Source: Hevea brasiliensis (taxonomy: Eukaryota > Streptophyta > Magnoliopsida > Malpighiales > Euphorbiaceae). Taken from it: a stretch of 64,000 bases of DNA. Each line of letters opens with the position of its first letter. Position 1 is the first letter of the stretch. Location: assembly GCF_030052815.1 (NCBI RefSeq), contig NC_079507.1, positions 61,536,619-61,600,618 of the forward strand. The letters run 5' to 3'. Positions 50,100 through 62,378 of the stretch are shown here, piece after piece. The notes beneath the pieces are model-generated. The model saw only the letters and a list, made by a program, of their open reading frames with translations, ran no database searches and was not told the origin of the DNA. The position numbers were made by a program, and so were the translations under genes.

Positions 50100-52836
50100 G
50101 ATGTTGTACTTTTGACCATATGGGATCTGTTTCCAAGCCAAATTCTGCTAGGAATGGGTAAATTAAAGTTGTGGCCACCTGAGACGCTATCATTACCTTG
50201 CCTGTTCAACAGCTGAGTCATTAAACTTACAATTAGATGTTTCTTTCTACTGGACTTAGATAAGCTTATGGATGTCATCAAATGGATTAGGATTTGTTTT
50301 ACTGTGGAGGCAGCTGGGAACTGTTTTTACTTCATAACATCCTCTTCTTGACTTGATAATTGATATCCTTCATGCAAGTGGAGCATTGCAGAACCATTGC
50401 ATGTTTTCCATCTCAATAACATGAGGTACGCAACTGTAAAATCTCAATGTTTTTCATGCTGCTGGTAGATTTTCAGACACACACACACATATCCTCTTTC
50501 TACTTTTTATTCTGTTTCTGACAATTGAAGTGTTATGATAAATGTTATCTAGCGTAGAAAGTAGCATACAGAATTGGCAACTTTAATCAGAAAAATAAAT
50601 GTATAGAACATTTGTATTCATTTGATCTACTAAATTCTTTGAAGCAGCTGATGATAAGATCCTTTTGGCATTGAAATACGTTAAGGAGCTAAAGAGATAG
50701 TTAATGCATTTCGTGACTATGTCAGCCTCAGCCCTTGGAATAATAATTTAAGCCTTTCCCAGAAGTCAATTGTTTAGGGGTTTAGTTTTGTTTTATCTGT
50801 TGGTTATTCTTCCCAAATGCCAGTGCAAATTAGAGTTACTGAATAGGTGTGAAGTGTTCTATATGATGCTCATAGGCTATTAGACTGGATTCAACAGCGG
50901 CAGAACAAGAAAACTTTATTGTTGTGTTTGTATGTGTGTTTTTTCTTTGTTTTTTTTGTTTTTTTTGTTGGGGGGGGTGGGGGGTGTGGAGGAGGAGGAG
51001 GAGATATATCACATGGCTGTTTTTGACTTAAGCATGCTTTGAAATAATATAGGAATTACAAGCCAATTAATTCATATTACAAATTTAGAAAATAGCTAAT
51101 GCATAACCTTTAGATTTCAAAAAAATAACAATTTAATGTTATTCAATTATAATATAATCAATCAATACACCACTGTATACAAATAAACTAACTCTTAAAT
51201 AGGAAGAAACAAAAGACAAACTACAGATAGAAATGACCATAATTCTGAAAAAAAAAGATACCAAAATAAAGACGATTGAGTAAACCATAAAACCACCTGG
51301 AACATAGATCACTGGGACCTCCTATTGTAGTGAGAAGCTGATAGTTCTATTTAGAATCTTTCAAGAAGTAAGAAGGGAAGTGGTTTGTCTTTATGGTTTT
51401 TCATGGTGATATTTGTCCTGTAGAAGGTGAATTAATGGCCAGAAACTTCTTTTTCATATTTTGAAAAATACCTTTTGTGTACTTTAAACTTACGAATTGC
51501 TGTTATCCAAAATAATGAGACCAGTCATATTTTCTCTTGTAAAATAAGCAAATTCTGAAATACATAATTCCTTATTGGTCTTTTATATTTATTGCTTAGA
51601 TATTTTTTAATAATTAAAAGACATGTGCATAACAATTCAAATTACTTTATTCTGTTATGCTTTGTTTGTTTAAAGGAAGAGGAGAAATGAAGTTTTAGTC
51701 ATTTCTTTTTGTTTGGAATTTTGGATGCTAAAAGGGACAGAGAACAAAGGAGAAAGGAAAGTAAATTTTTTCCCAAATTCCTTTAAAAGCCATAAAATTT
51801 CCTCCAACTTGGAGAGAAACCAAGGGAAATGAAGAAGAGAAGAACATTTTCTTCTTTTGCTTGCAGATAACTGAACAAGGGAAATTCAACCTCAATATAA
51901 AACAACATGAGGGAAAATTAATATTACTTCCTTTCTCCTCTTCTTTTCCTTCATTTTATTTCGTCTCTTTTCCTGTGCACAGAGAGATAACCAAACAAAG
52001 TGTTAGTTAATAAGGGATAGCAAAAAATTATCAATTAATTTTGGTTAGCCAATATGAAAAAGTGATATTTTATTCGGATTACCCATACATATCTAAAGTT
52101 TTGATAATATCGGATAGTGAGAAGTTCTCATTTGTAGCAGGTAAGTGAAATCTGAAGCCTTGAAGAATTTGTTAGACACTGAAGATTATGAACAATGACT
52201 GATTGAAAACATCCTCTTAGTCAAAATGTTGAATCATCAAGTGTTGTAAAGAATTTTGAAAGTGAGGATTGGTGTGCACCTCTTTCTTTCAAAAATAACT
52301 AATTTATGAGAATATTACAAAATTTCCATGATATAATTTAAAAATATTTATAAATAGACAGGAACAACACAAGGTTTTTGCATGCAAGACGGCTTTTGTA
52401 TATCCCAACAGGGATGGTAAAACTAGGTGAACCTGTTCCATATTTGCATTTAAACATACAAATTTATGTACATAGACCAATAGTTGTCTAGTCTATCTGA
52501 TGAACATCATTAATTTTGCGTCCTCTTGTTTCTTTGGATGGATATTCTAGGCATGGAAGCTGGGCCAGAACTTGAATAAGAACTTTCCTGCTATGGAAGT
52601 AGGTATATAATTTCAGTATATACAACATTTAGATAAAGCCATGAAAACCGTTTATACCTGCTTTATTGCACAAGTATGCATGCACATAGCATTGCTTAAA
52701 CAGGATTAACCTTGCATCTAGCAAATACGACATAAGGCTACAACATGAGCTTTTGTGATGTTCCATTTGCATCTCACCTCCACCCCTGTCTCCACCATTC
52801 AAGAAATTGCTAATGCTTTCATCCACTGGTGTTGCT
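50100..52836. other. Convergent intergenic region between PPR and kinesin genes
   Basis: Holds the 3' ends of both genes. Seen: a short AC run near 50478-50489 and a G-rich run (GGGGGGGGTGGGGGG, near 50970-50985) with G-quadruplex potential. No supported gene. Confidence 0.5.
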
Positions 52837-55800
52837 TCAAAGCATTAACCCATAGAAGAACTCATGCTCATATCCTAGATTACAAAACCCCGATCCTAGA
52901 AGAGCACCGATGCATAAAATCTCGATTTTCTGTTTCAGAATATGGCATATTCCTGGCCAAAAACAGTTCAATAATTTTGTAAGATGAACTACATCCTTGC
53001 TAAAGTTGGATAACCACAGATGTAAGTTTTTTTCCTGGAGTTTTCTAATATTTGTGCAAGTTAGGTTAAAGTGAATTTTCTTTCTTTTGTTCTCTTAACT
53101 TTTTGGGGGAGGGAGGTGGCTAAGAGCTTATGGGAACATTACTTCAGAAACAATGAACTTGGTCAAAAAATAGGCAAATATCTAGTTGACCCAAAAGTTT
53201 TTACCTGTCTTCTGTGTTTCTCCTTGAAATTTGTCAAATTGCTTTGTTAAATCCTTCTGGTTTGAATAGTCCTCAAATAATGCTCTTTGAGATCTCAGTT
53301 GGAGTATGTCACATCTTCTTTCTTTTGTTGAGGGTTGAATAGAGAAATCTGAGTCTTGCCTTTCACCGTCTTCTGTAACTGATTCAGTGGATAATTGTGG
53401 ACAGCATGATTCAAGTTCTAACATGGACGTTGAGTCACTGGAATCCCCTTTTGAGTAAATGTTGGTGCCACCTAAATCAGATCTTCCATGGTTCTTTAAC
53501 TGGAAAGTGTCTGAAATTTCATTTTCGCCTTCTACTGTCTGCTTGAAAGACAGTGCATTGGCTCCACTATGATCCTTATAGTCACCTAGTCTATGATAAT
53601 ACACGTCTTCTGGAGAAAAAGTGCTCCATTTGTCATCTTCTGTTGATGAGTCATCTACAAAATCTTGTGTTTGTATCATTCCTTTTCCTTCAGTTGTCTG
53701 AGATTTTGAACTGAAATGAGATCTTGAGTCCTCATTGAATAAATCCTGGAAATTTTTTAGTGGTTTGTCAACTGCCACTTCTGATATAATCATTCCAACT
53801 CCCCTGACAGTAACCATTTTATCTTTTTCACTGTGGATGTTTGGCATTCTATAATCATGAAAACTATGTATTTTTTCATCAAAAGCCACATTGTCTTTGC
53901 TCTGCTCGTTATGCTGATGTTTCTTCTTGGAGTTAGGAATAGCTAAAACCCGCTTAGTCCTATGAGTATAACCACTCATATTGGTTTCATTCTTTTGTAG
54001 GTCAAGCCAATTGTCAACCTTCGAAAATTTGATGTAATTATTAGTCATGCTTTTCTGTCTATCTGTAATTTTCTGAATGTGACCAATGTCATTCATTTGA
54101 CTAGCTGAACAAGGTGCTTTTTCTTGCCGTCGGATGCCAGTCATTTCAACATCAGTTTCAAGAGTGTCTTGGCTGTATTCTGTTGCATTATCAGCACTGT
54201 TTCTCGTGTCTAATCCCACCAAACAGCTAGATTTGGAAACACTGTGTTCTGATTTGTAATCTGAATGATCCTCCACAGGAAAAGTCACAGACTCAGCACG
54301 ATTAGATGATGGCCTTTTCCTTCTTCCAGGGACTGGGACTTTCCATTCTGAAGTTTGATAATTTGTCCCAGATTTTCTTTGGCTGCAAACGGTTGGCCTC
54401 ATAAATCCCGGTATCTTTGACAAGGGATCAACTATTTGGTCTCCAACATTGTTCTTTGTAAGTGGTTCTTCAATAAAATTATATTCCTCATGTTGCTCCT
54501 CAGAATATAAACTTTTTCCTCTGAAATTTTCTAATCTCTTTTTTAATTTCTCAATTTCTTGTCTAACGTTCAACCGCTCATGTTCAGTCTCTATCATCTT
54601 TCTCTGCAGATTTGCCATTGCTACTTCCTTCTGCTCTCTTACTTCCTGATTTCAAAAGTTCACCTTTTTGGTTAGTATCCTATTCATAATGGCTAATCTG
54701 TCTTCTTTTGCAACTAAAACATCATTTTTATAACAAAGCAATTTGTCATTCATTTTCATCTTTAACCCATAATATGTTTTACTTGATATATGTAGTAGCA
54801 CATCAACATAAAAATGTACTTTGTTAAAAAGATTTATGCCTTTCTCAAATAACAAATAGCTGGATCTAATTAACAATCAATCTTTAATTTCTCGGGCTTA
54901 ATATTTGTGATACAAAATATGCAAACTAATCAACACAATCTTAAATACAGTACTGTGCTTACTTACTATTGTATCCTCATTTCCTAGGTGAATGTTTTTC
55001 GCCCTTGTTGCGAAATTTAAGGAACATATGGTCTCACATAAATCTTCTTCTTTGGGACTGACATGGACTAGCATTAGTGTTTTTGAATCATCACCTGAAA
55101 ATAAAAGTGTAAACATGTACTTTAGGAAAAAAAAAATGTATTTAGATCATAGCACAAAGCATCATTTACATTCCCCAGGCCTTTTTTCAATTTGCAATGA
55201 TTGCCTATACTTTGAGAATAACCAATTATAGCATGTACGTGTACTTATTGGTTGCAATAGTAGCAATTCCATTTAAGTTACATTTTATTGCATATAAAAT
55301 TAACAAATAATAGAAATAAAGCACACATACTTATAAATTTGGTGGCCTGCATCAATGACTTTATCTATAATAGCCATATTACTTACTTTACATGCAACTT
55401 AAAAGATTTAGGTGGCTTGGCTATAAATATGAAGAATGACAATGGTCTAAGTTTATTTGTTATAATATTCTTTGGCCTGTTCTATTCATTCTAGAAATGG
55501 AAATAGAATGCAAGTCCTATATTAGGATTTCATATGTTGCTTGGCATAGAAAGAGCCCCAAGTTCTAAGTTCTGTATGATATGTTACACATTTGATTCAC
55601 TTTTTTTAGGTGAAATGGGATTCAGTTTTAGTATAATTTTTCAAAATGAAGTTATGTTTGCTTATAAATTGTGAAGTTCGAATGTGATATCTAAATGGCA
55701 TCAATTTCCATTCCAATTCCATTTTTACAGTGAACCAAAATTGCCTTTAGAGTACTCCTTGAAAGGATTAAGCAAGAAGTAAGCCACCCTACATTGAGTT

Positions 55801-58800
55801 CGTAGCTACATTGCATGCTACTATGAAAGTTAACATGAAATTTAATGTAGGATATAATTACCTAGAGAATCTTTAAGAACTTGTGTCAGCTTGCTATTCC
55901 TGTCAAAAGTAAAAAGCTGCAAGTTAGGGTTTACTCTGATGCTGGACAAGCCCCCATTAAATAGCCAAATTGATTGGTAGATTAGATGCAGAATAGTGAT
56001 GATTTTCTGTTTAACTTTAATGCATGTGGAATCTTGAAAGCTTAGCGGAATTGTATTTATTTCTCCTTTATAGTGCTGAGAATGGTCGGTGTGAGACAAT
56101 TCCTGTTACTTGGTCTTCTTTTGCTATCCTAACCAAAATTTGTAAAGCACAATGGCTCTTTTTCACAAAATCAAATTCAGATGAGACCTAACATAGCACC
56201 AAGCAGCCAAAACAATTCTTGTGACCAACCAAAATTGTGTGGATGAATTGAGGATTTGGTGAGTTTCACAGCTACCTGTAAGGTATATGACGCTTTTTCA
56301 TTTGGAGGGCATTAATTACATCTCCAAGAGCAGAGAGTGACAAATTAATAGCTTTTCCTTCGTCAAGTCTTTTGCCCCATGCCTTTGTCTTCAGCACACG
56401 CTCACTTCCTCCAAGGTCCACTAACCAAATTTTGTTTGTTTCCCGGCGCCTCTCATGAGCATCAAAGCAAGTTATTGCTATGCGGATCATGCTATTAGAG
56501 CAATGACAAAAATAAAGAATTTAGAACATAGGTAATTCCTTCTTTTTTTTTTAAGATAAAAGAACAAGGATAATTTTATTGCTCTGCAGTAAGCAATTCT
56601 GAAATTTATTAGTATTCAATCTCAAGATAACTACATAATCGATTATGTTTTTCATGCTTTACTCTAATGTTTATGCTAAATTGAACAGACAAGTAATATT
56701 CTATGCAGATAAAGTGGTTACCAATGAGATCGGCTTGAAGATATGTTGGAGTTTGTTGAGGCAGTTGATCTGAAACGGCATCCTAATCTGTACAGCCTCA
56801 AAGCTTGGTGGAAGTCATTTACTTGAATTGATACAAGGTTGTCAATTTCAATTCCTCCCTCTGGGTCTGTTTGAATTGAAAGGCTGTTCATAGAGATACT
56901 AGATTATCTTATAGAGGATTGTTGTAATGCATGTATATTAAAAAGCAATGAAATGGTTATTGATTGCCAATCAACTCTCTGTTCATAATGGTAATTTAAT
57001 ATCTTAGAACCCAGGAACTTGAAAACTATGGAACTTTTTGGTATGAGTTTAGTGGTAAATGTCTCATCTAGAGGCATATGGTAAGATGATGGTTATGTGT
57101 TGACTCTAGAAAAAAGTACTGTTCTACATGTTTAATTCAACTAAACATCAATTCTAAGCCAGTCAAAGTCGGCTGCAATGAGCTTGTTTCTCTATTCAAT
57201 TGTGTTTAGGTCTAAGCTTTCTACGAGCCTTCTCTGCATTCTCAAACGGGAATCTCAAGATCAAAATTGCATTTGTGGCTGCGATTGCAGTTTTGCTAAA
57301 GCAACCTTCTCTGCAATCTCAAACAGGAATCTTATGATCACGTAGCACACTATTTCAGCTCCTCTTTCAGTGTGAAAACTTTCAACTAGCTGCTTCTCTT
57401 TCTCTTTGTTGATAAAACAGTGTAGCTGGATAGCCATGAACTTTGGTTTCAGAACAATTTATGTTGATCGTACAAGAATATAACGATGTAGCCAAGCCTC
57501 ATGGACGTATGTGAGTCTACATCCAAACAACCAACTTACTTACCAAGGAGACATAGGATCTGTAGCTTTTATTGGCTTGGGGACCAGCAAGTCCTTGAGG
57601 TTTCCCATGTAAATCTCAAGCATACTGAATCTGATAAGAAATGAATGGTTACTGTCAACTGCTTGCTTGAATAGCGCCTGGAATGTGCGAGGAACTACCC
57701 CAGGAGCATTTGGTTTACCTTCCTGAAAATATCATAGCAAGAACAAAACCTAGTTAGAACAATTTTCTTTTTGGTTATACAAAAATTGCATCCATTTCAT
57801 ATCGTATATTCTGCAGTTAATATATCTTCATCTGCAAATTAGCTAGTCCTCACCATTGTGAAAGTTTTTCCTGTACCAGTCTGCCCGTAAGCAAAAATGC
57901 AAGCATTGTAACCATCAAGAACAGATTTGATGACTGGTTCAACTTCTGAGAAAACTTCATCTGCAAATTGGCAGCTATTAAACCATGGCCTTAACGTGTG
58001 AGCGTTCAGTGCTTTGTAGTATTTGCATATTTTGCGAGGAGAAAAAACAAAACAAGACTTCGGTAAAGAGAATTATTTCATTACCTTGTGATGAACCTGG
58101 GTGGAAAACTCTATCAAAACTGTAATTCTTACTCTTATTAGCAGCAAGTTTTAAAAGAACATTATTTGAATCCACAGCCACTGCAGGTCTTAACCGACCA
58201 AAATTCTCCCCCTGCGTGATAGGTCTTACGCGACAAAATACACGAATGTTCCCTGCAACCCCAAAATATGGCAAGAAGCAGGCTTTTCAGGTTGAAATCT
58301 AACATGATAGCATGGGATTTCAGATTCAAAGCCTTGTATTTGCATGTATTAAGGTAACTAATTTAATGTTAAAGCTCAGACTAGAATTCTCGTGTGGAAA
58401 TTTAATACCATATGATTGCAGAAAACCAGAGTTTTCAACTGCAATTAATATTAAATGAAAAAGGACTGACCTTTCAAGTCCAGATAATGAATTAGGAGCT
58501 GCCTTCTCTCTATGCTGAGCTGGTTTATACGGCTAGTTAAGGCATCAAGTTCATCTGTTTAATTACAGGGAAAAATCAAGAGCAATAGCTGCTATTATAA
58601 TTTGATTTATGGTTTTATTCTGAAAAAGAAAAGACTGGGTTTTTACCTTTTATTTTTGAAATGGCATTCCCAGAATCATCATCATCTACTTTGGCATCAA
58701 ACTCAGAAGGCAGGGTTTTTATTATATCACAAACTGATTTGACCCAGTGGGGAGTTAGATGTGCCTTTAGACCCAGTAGAGCATGAAGAGTTGCTGCAAG

Positions 58801-58833
58801 GTTTCCAACGGATTTTTTCGTATCCATGCTCAT
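52837..58833 (-). CDS. Kinesin-14 motor protein with hydrophobic C-terminal tail
   Basis: Exons in transcript order: 58647-58833, 58471-58554, 58085-58252, 57854-57960, 57544-57722, 56722-56883, 56276-56491, 55862-55899, 54967-55094, 53205-54645, 52837-52952. Phases close to one frame of 941 residues. The kinesin-14 neck [13 protein letters not shown] leads into the motor (about 90-423), with the P-loop GQTGTGKT (172-179), switch I SSRSH (291-295) and switch II VDLGGSE (320-326), where Gly replaces the usual Ala. Such motors bind microtubules and, as kinesin-14s, are expected to move toward minus ends. A coiled coil (about 424-470) and a long Ser/Asp-rich tail follow. The last exon (acceptor after GGCCAG) adds a hydrophobic segment, [19 protein letters not shown], ending FYGLML, which looks like a membrane tail anchor. 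The N-terminus is less certain: the frame stays open upstream of the first ATG to a splice acceptor, so a tiny earlier exon may exist. Confidence 0.88.
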
Positions 58834-60895
58834 ATTATCGCTTTCTGAGACTACAAAATATGCACAGAAAGATTTATTTTACTACTTCCTGTCCTCTCTT
58901 CTTTATTCACGTTCTGCAACTCAACAAATAAGCAAGATAAATAAATACTGTGCTTTAAGAAAAAGAAACATTTCCACTCAAAAATTTAGAGAATCAAGTA
59001 TATACCATTCATTTTCTGGGTTTGCTAAAGCTCAAACCATGGAAGGTTAAACAGGTGATCTCAGAACAAACTCTGCAACCATTCCTGAGCAAGGACAAAA
59101 CTAGCGCTCGAGAGTTGAGATTAAACAGGCACTATTCCATTCCCTTCAGTCAAAATGACTTAATGGCACGAGTCTCTATGGCATACATCATAATATGTGG
59201 GTTTGATTAGAATTGCATGATTATATATGAGAAAAGGAAAGCAATAAAAATCAAAATCAAAATCAAAATCTAAGGATATCAAGGGATGAGAGAGGGAGTT
59301 GATATTTCAGATACTGAACAAATAAAGAAATTATGTGTTAATTTGTTGCAGCAGAACTCAAGTTTAACTTTATATATATATATATATATATAGAACATGT
59401 CTCTGAAATCCCATGTGAAACCGTCAAGCAAAACAACAATTGCTTTCGTATGCTGTACAGATTATAATCGTTGGCTAACTTGGCTCATAGCCTCATGACA
59501 AAAACATAACCTACAATCCTTTGCATTTATGAAAGAGATAGAACAGAGAGTTAAATTAATTACCATTTTTAATTTACTGTCGAGGGTCCCATAACTCTTC
59601 ACATATATCAACTCTTCACGTCATATGCAAGCTTTACCAATCCATTAAGAAAGTTGACATATTCACTACTCCTCACCGACCACATTTTATTTGAAAAGTT
59701 TTCTTATCTAAATTTAATTTATCATGAATTTAAATTATAAAATATATAATATAATTTACTTATTAAATATATAAATTTATATATTTATATTTTAAGCTAA
59801 CTAAAAATTTCTTGTTAAGTCAAGTCTTGACTAATAAAATAAATATATTTTCGTCTTTTGGAGTGGAATTTTGGTGTGCAAACCACGCCATTACAGATGA
59901 ATCAGTGGAGCAGAGAAAATACTGTTCCAACTTACGATAATGACACAAACCTCAAGAAATATATATTAGAGTTGTTATTAATTTATAATCAAGATTCAAG
60001 AACGTACCATGAATATTTGGGGAATGACCATAATCCTCAACATCATCCCAACACCTCAAAACATTCATTCGATTCTAAATTAATATTTAATATTTTAGGT
60101 ACCCAAAAGAGATGTGATCTTCCCCATTTGGCCATTTTCAATTAGGAATCAAATCTTTTGCTATATATTTTGTTATTTACACTGTGCATGTGAACTTCTT
60201 TGAACCAATCGAACCTGAGTGATTATCACTGGGAGGATAAATTAAACAATGAAAAGATATAAAGTCTCTTGACTCATTAAAAAAATTCAATTTTTCATTA
60301 CCTAGTAAAAAAATGGAGTGATGAGTCTAATTTAACTTAGTTCAGTAATTGAAGACGCGTTACTCATCTAATAAACTCATATTCAAGTCTATACTTTTTC
60401 AATCCTTTATAAGGAGAGGTGGGGCTTATTTTAGTGTTTGTTGGCAAGTAGAAAAGTGGGGTTGTTGCTCTTCATTGTGACATACTGTTTAATGGACCAA
60501 ACTGAGTGTGGGGTTGGGAATGGCAGTATCTTAAGTTAAGATTCATTTATATATATATATATATATATATATGTATAAAGTTAAGCTTCATGGCAAAGTA
60601 ATGTTTTCACTACCCAGGAAAGCAACATTCTCCTACTCCAAAAGCGACCATCATTATACAAGGTTTTTAATTAGTTGGTGAACATTCCTAATTAAGGTAC
60701 GCTTAACAAGAAAATTAATTAATAATAACAATAATTTAAAGTATATCAAACGTTACTAATTATCTTTAATTTAATAATATTAGAATGATCTTAAAACTAT
60801 GAGATCTCATATTCAAAAAATATATATATATTATAAGTTGAATTAGTCACCTTTCTAAAGTTTTATATATTCTTCTAGAGACTGATATATCATGG

Positions 60896-60946
<51 letters not shown>

Positions 60947-62254
60947 CTTTTATTGATGTTTTCTTATTGATTTAATTACTATAAACTACATTAATTTTCA
61001 ATGAAAGAATTATTTAGTTAATGGAATGATGATGACGATTGATTATTGTATTTCTTCAACTTTAAGAGACTAATTATAAACAGTAAACAAGCCATTAGCC
61101 TGCAAACGCATAGATGAACATGCCTGCCTAATCAATTAAGTGATTTCACCCATTATCACTAAATTTATTATTAAAATTTTATTATACTCAATATATTTTA
61201 ATTTGTAACAACAAATAATTCAATTTTAATTTTGCTTCAATAAAATTTACCATTTCTGCTAAATTTTTATAGGGATTTTTCCAAAATATTTTATATTATA
61301 ACATGTAATAATTTATTTTATATGTGATTTATCATTTGGTATCAGCATTTGATTAATTCAACCAAGCCGATTAAAATTTGAACTTAAGTAAATTGGACAA
61401 AATTTTCGACTTATTAAATTCATATCCCATCAATATGCAAATGATAAAGAGTTAATCACCTTATTTATTAATTTTTTTAAAAAAAATGTATAAAATATAT
61501 CTAACTAATCTTTCATCATCAAATTGTTTTTTTTTTCTCCATCAATAACTATTAATTAAGTAATTTTATTTATAAAATAATTAAAAAATAAATAAATTAA
61601 TTTAAAATTTTTTAATTTTTGATTACCATAATTTTTATGAAATCAATTGAAATTAATAAAATTTATAAAAAAATAAAATTCAATGTCTTTTATTAAAACA
61701 TTTATAAAATTAAACTATTTCATTTCTTACACCACTCAAATCTACCAGTCATTCACTTATTCATAAACATAAAAGATATACATTTAGCTCTTTTTGCTTT
61801 TTCATTACTTTACTCCTTCTCAAAACATGACAATTTTCTTTTATTATAATCTTTTTTATCTTTTCTTAACCTTCCATCACTTGCTCTTTCTTTACCCCAT
61901 CAAAACAAACAAACCCTAAAAAGGTTCAAGGAAGAGACTTAACCCAGATGCGCACAAGATAGCCGCAGGATATCCCTTATTGTAAATATTTAAAAAAAAA
62001 AAAAAAAGAATGAAAACTTGAAACTTTTCATTCTTTTCAAGTGCCTTATTGATCATAAACATGTTATGGTAGTAGAAAGAAAGAGGTAGAGATGAGAGAG
62101 ACGTGCATATGTTTGCATATAGAAGACGAGTAAAAATAAAGCAAAGTAGCAGAGAAATGCATTTATTTCAGATGTCATCCTCAACCATAAGAAAGATGAA
62201 GAAATGAAGAAGGGTCATGAACAAAGTTAAATATATAGACAAACATCATCAAAG
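58834..62254. other. Intergenic region upstream of the kinesin gene
   Basis: Contains the kinesin 5' UTR and promoter (to about 59300), AT microsatellites (59371-59391, 60551-60572, 60898-60943) and AT-rich DNA with no supported gene. A poly-A run lies near 61991-62007. Short frames such as that at 59858-60145 show no family signature. Confidence 0.5.
60898..60943. repeat. (AT)n microsatellite
   Basis: Uninterrupted AT dinucleotide run of about 46 bases. Confidence 0.95.
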
Positions 62255-62261
62255 GCCTGGC

Positions 62262-62378
62262 ACGCAGAGCGTAAAGAAACATGTAGCCAAGGACAACTTG
62301 CCAACTTGGTCTTTTGCTTCTTGCATAGGCCACTGGTCGGCAAGTCATCCTTGGCTGCATACTACTTTGCACATCTAC
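62262..62378 (-). ncRNA. MIR169: MIR169 precursor hairpin
   Basis: On the minus strand the 21-base mature segment at 62337-62357 begins CAGCCAAGGATGACTTGC and ends CGA, identical as far as I recall to miR169a. The star segment at 62282-62302 begins GGCAAGTTGTCCTTGGC. The two pair along their length with two G:U wobbles in the middle, separated by a 34-base loop. The lower stem continues (CAAAGTAGTATG against the sequence after the star). Mature is in the 5' arm, as in all MIR169. The miR169 family directs cleavage of NF-YA (HAP2) transcription factor mRNAs and responds to drought and nitrogen or phosphate supply. The limits of the primary transcript are unknown. A small frame across the hairpin is a by-product of the stem sequence. 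Confidence 0.93.

Noticed and set aside
53182..53204. Kinesin tail continuing to the TAG at 53182-53184 as the natural C-terminus
   Set aside because: A good GT donor precedes it, and the downstream exon restores phase and a family-like hydrophobic end; read-through is kept only as a possible isoform.
56722..56866. Alternative acceptor for the sixth kinesin exon (AAACAG at 56867-56872)
   Set aside because: Joining there creates a TGA codon at the junction; the acceptor before 56883 keeps the motor frame ([11 protein letters not shown]).
59858..60145. 95-codon plus-strand frame
   Set aside because: Low-complexity polar composition in AT-rich intergenic DNA with no family resemblance.
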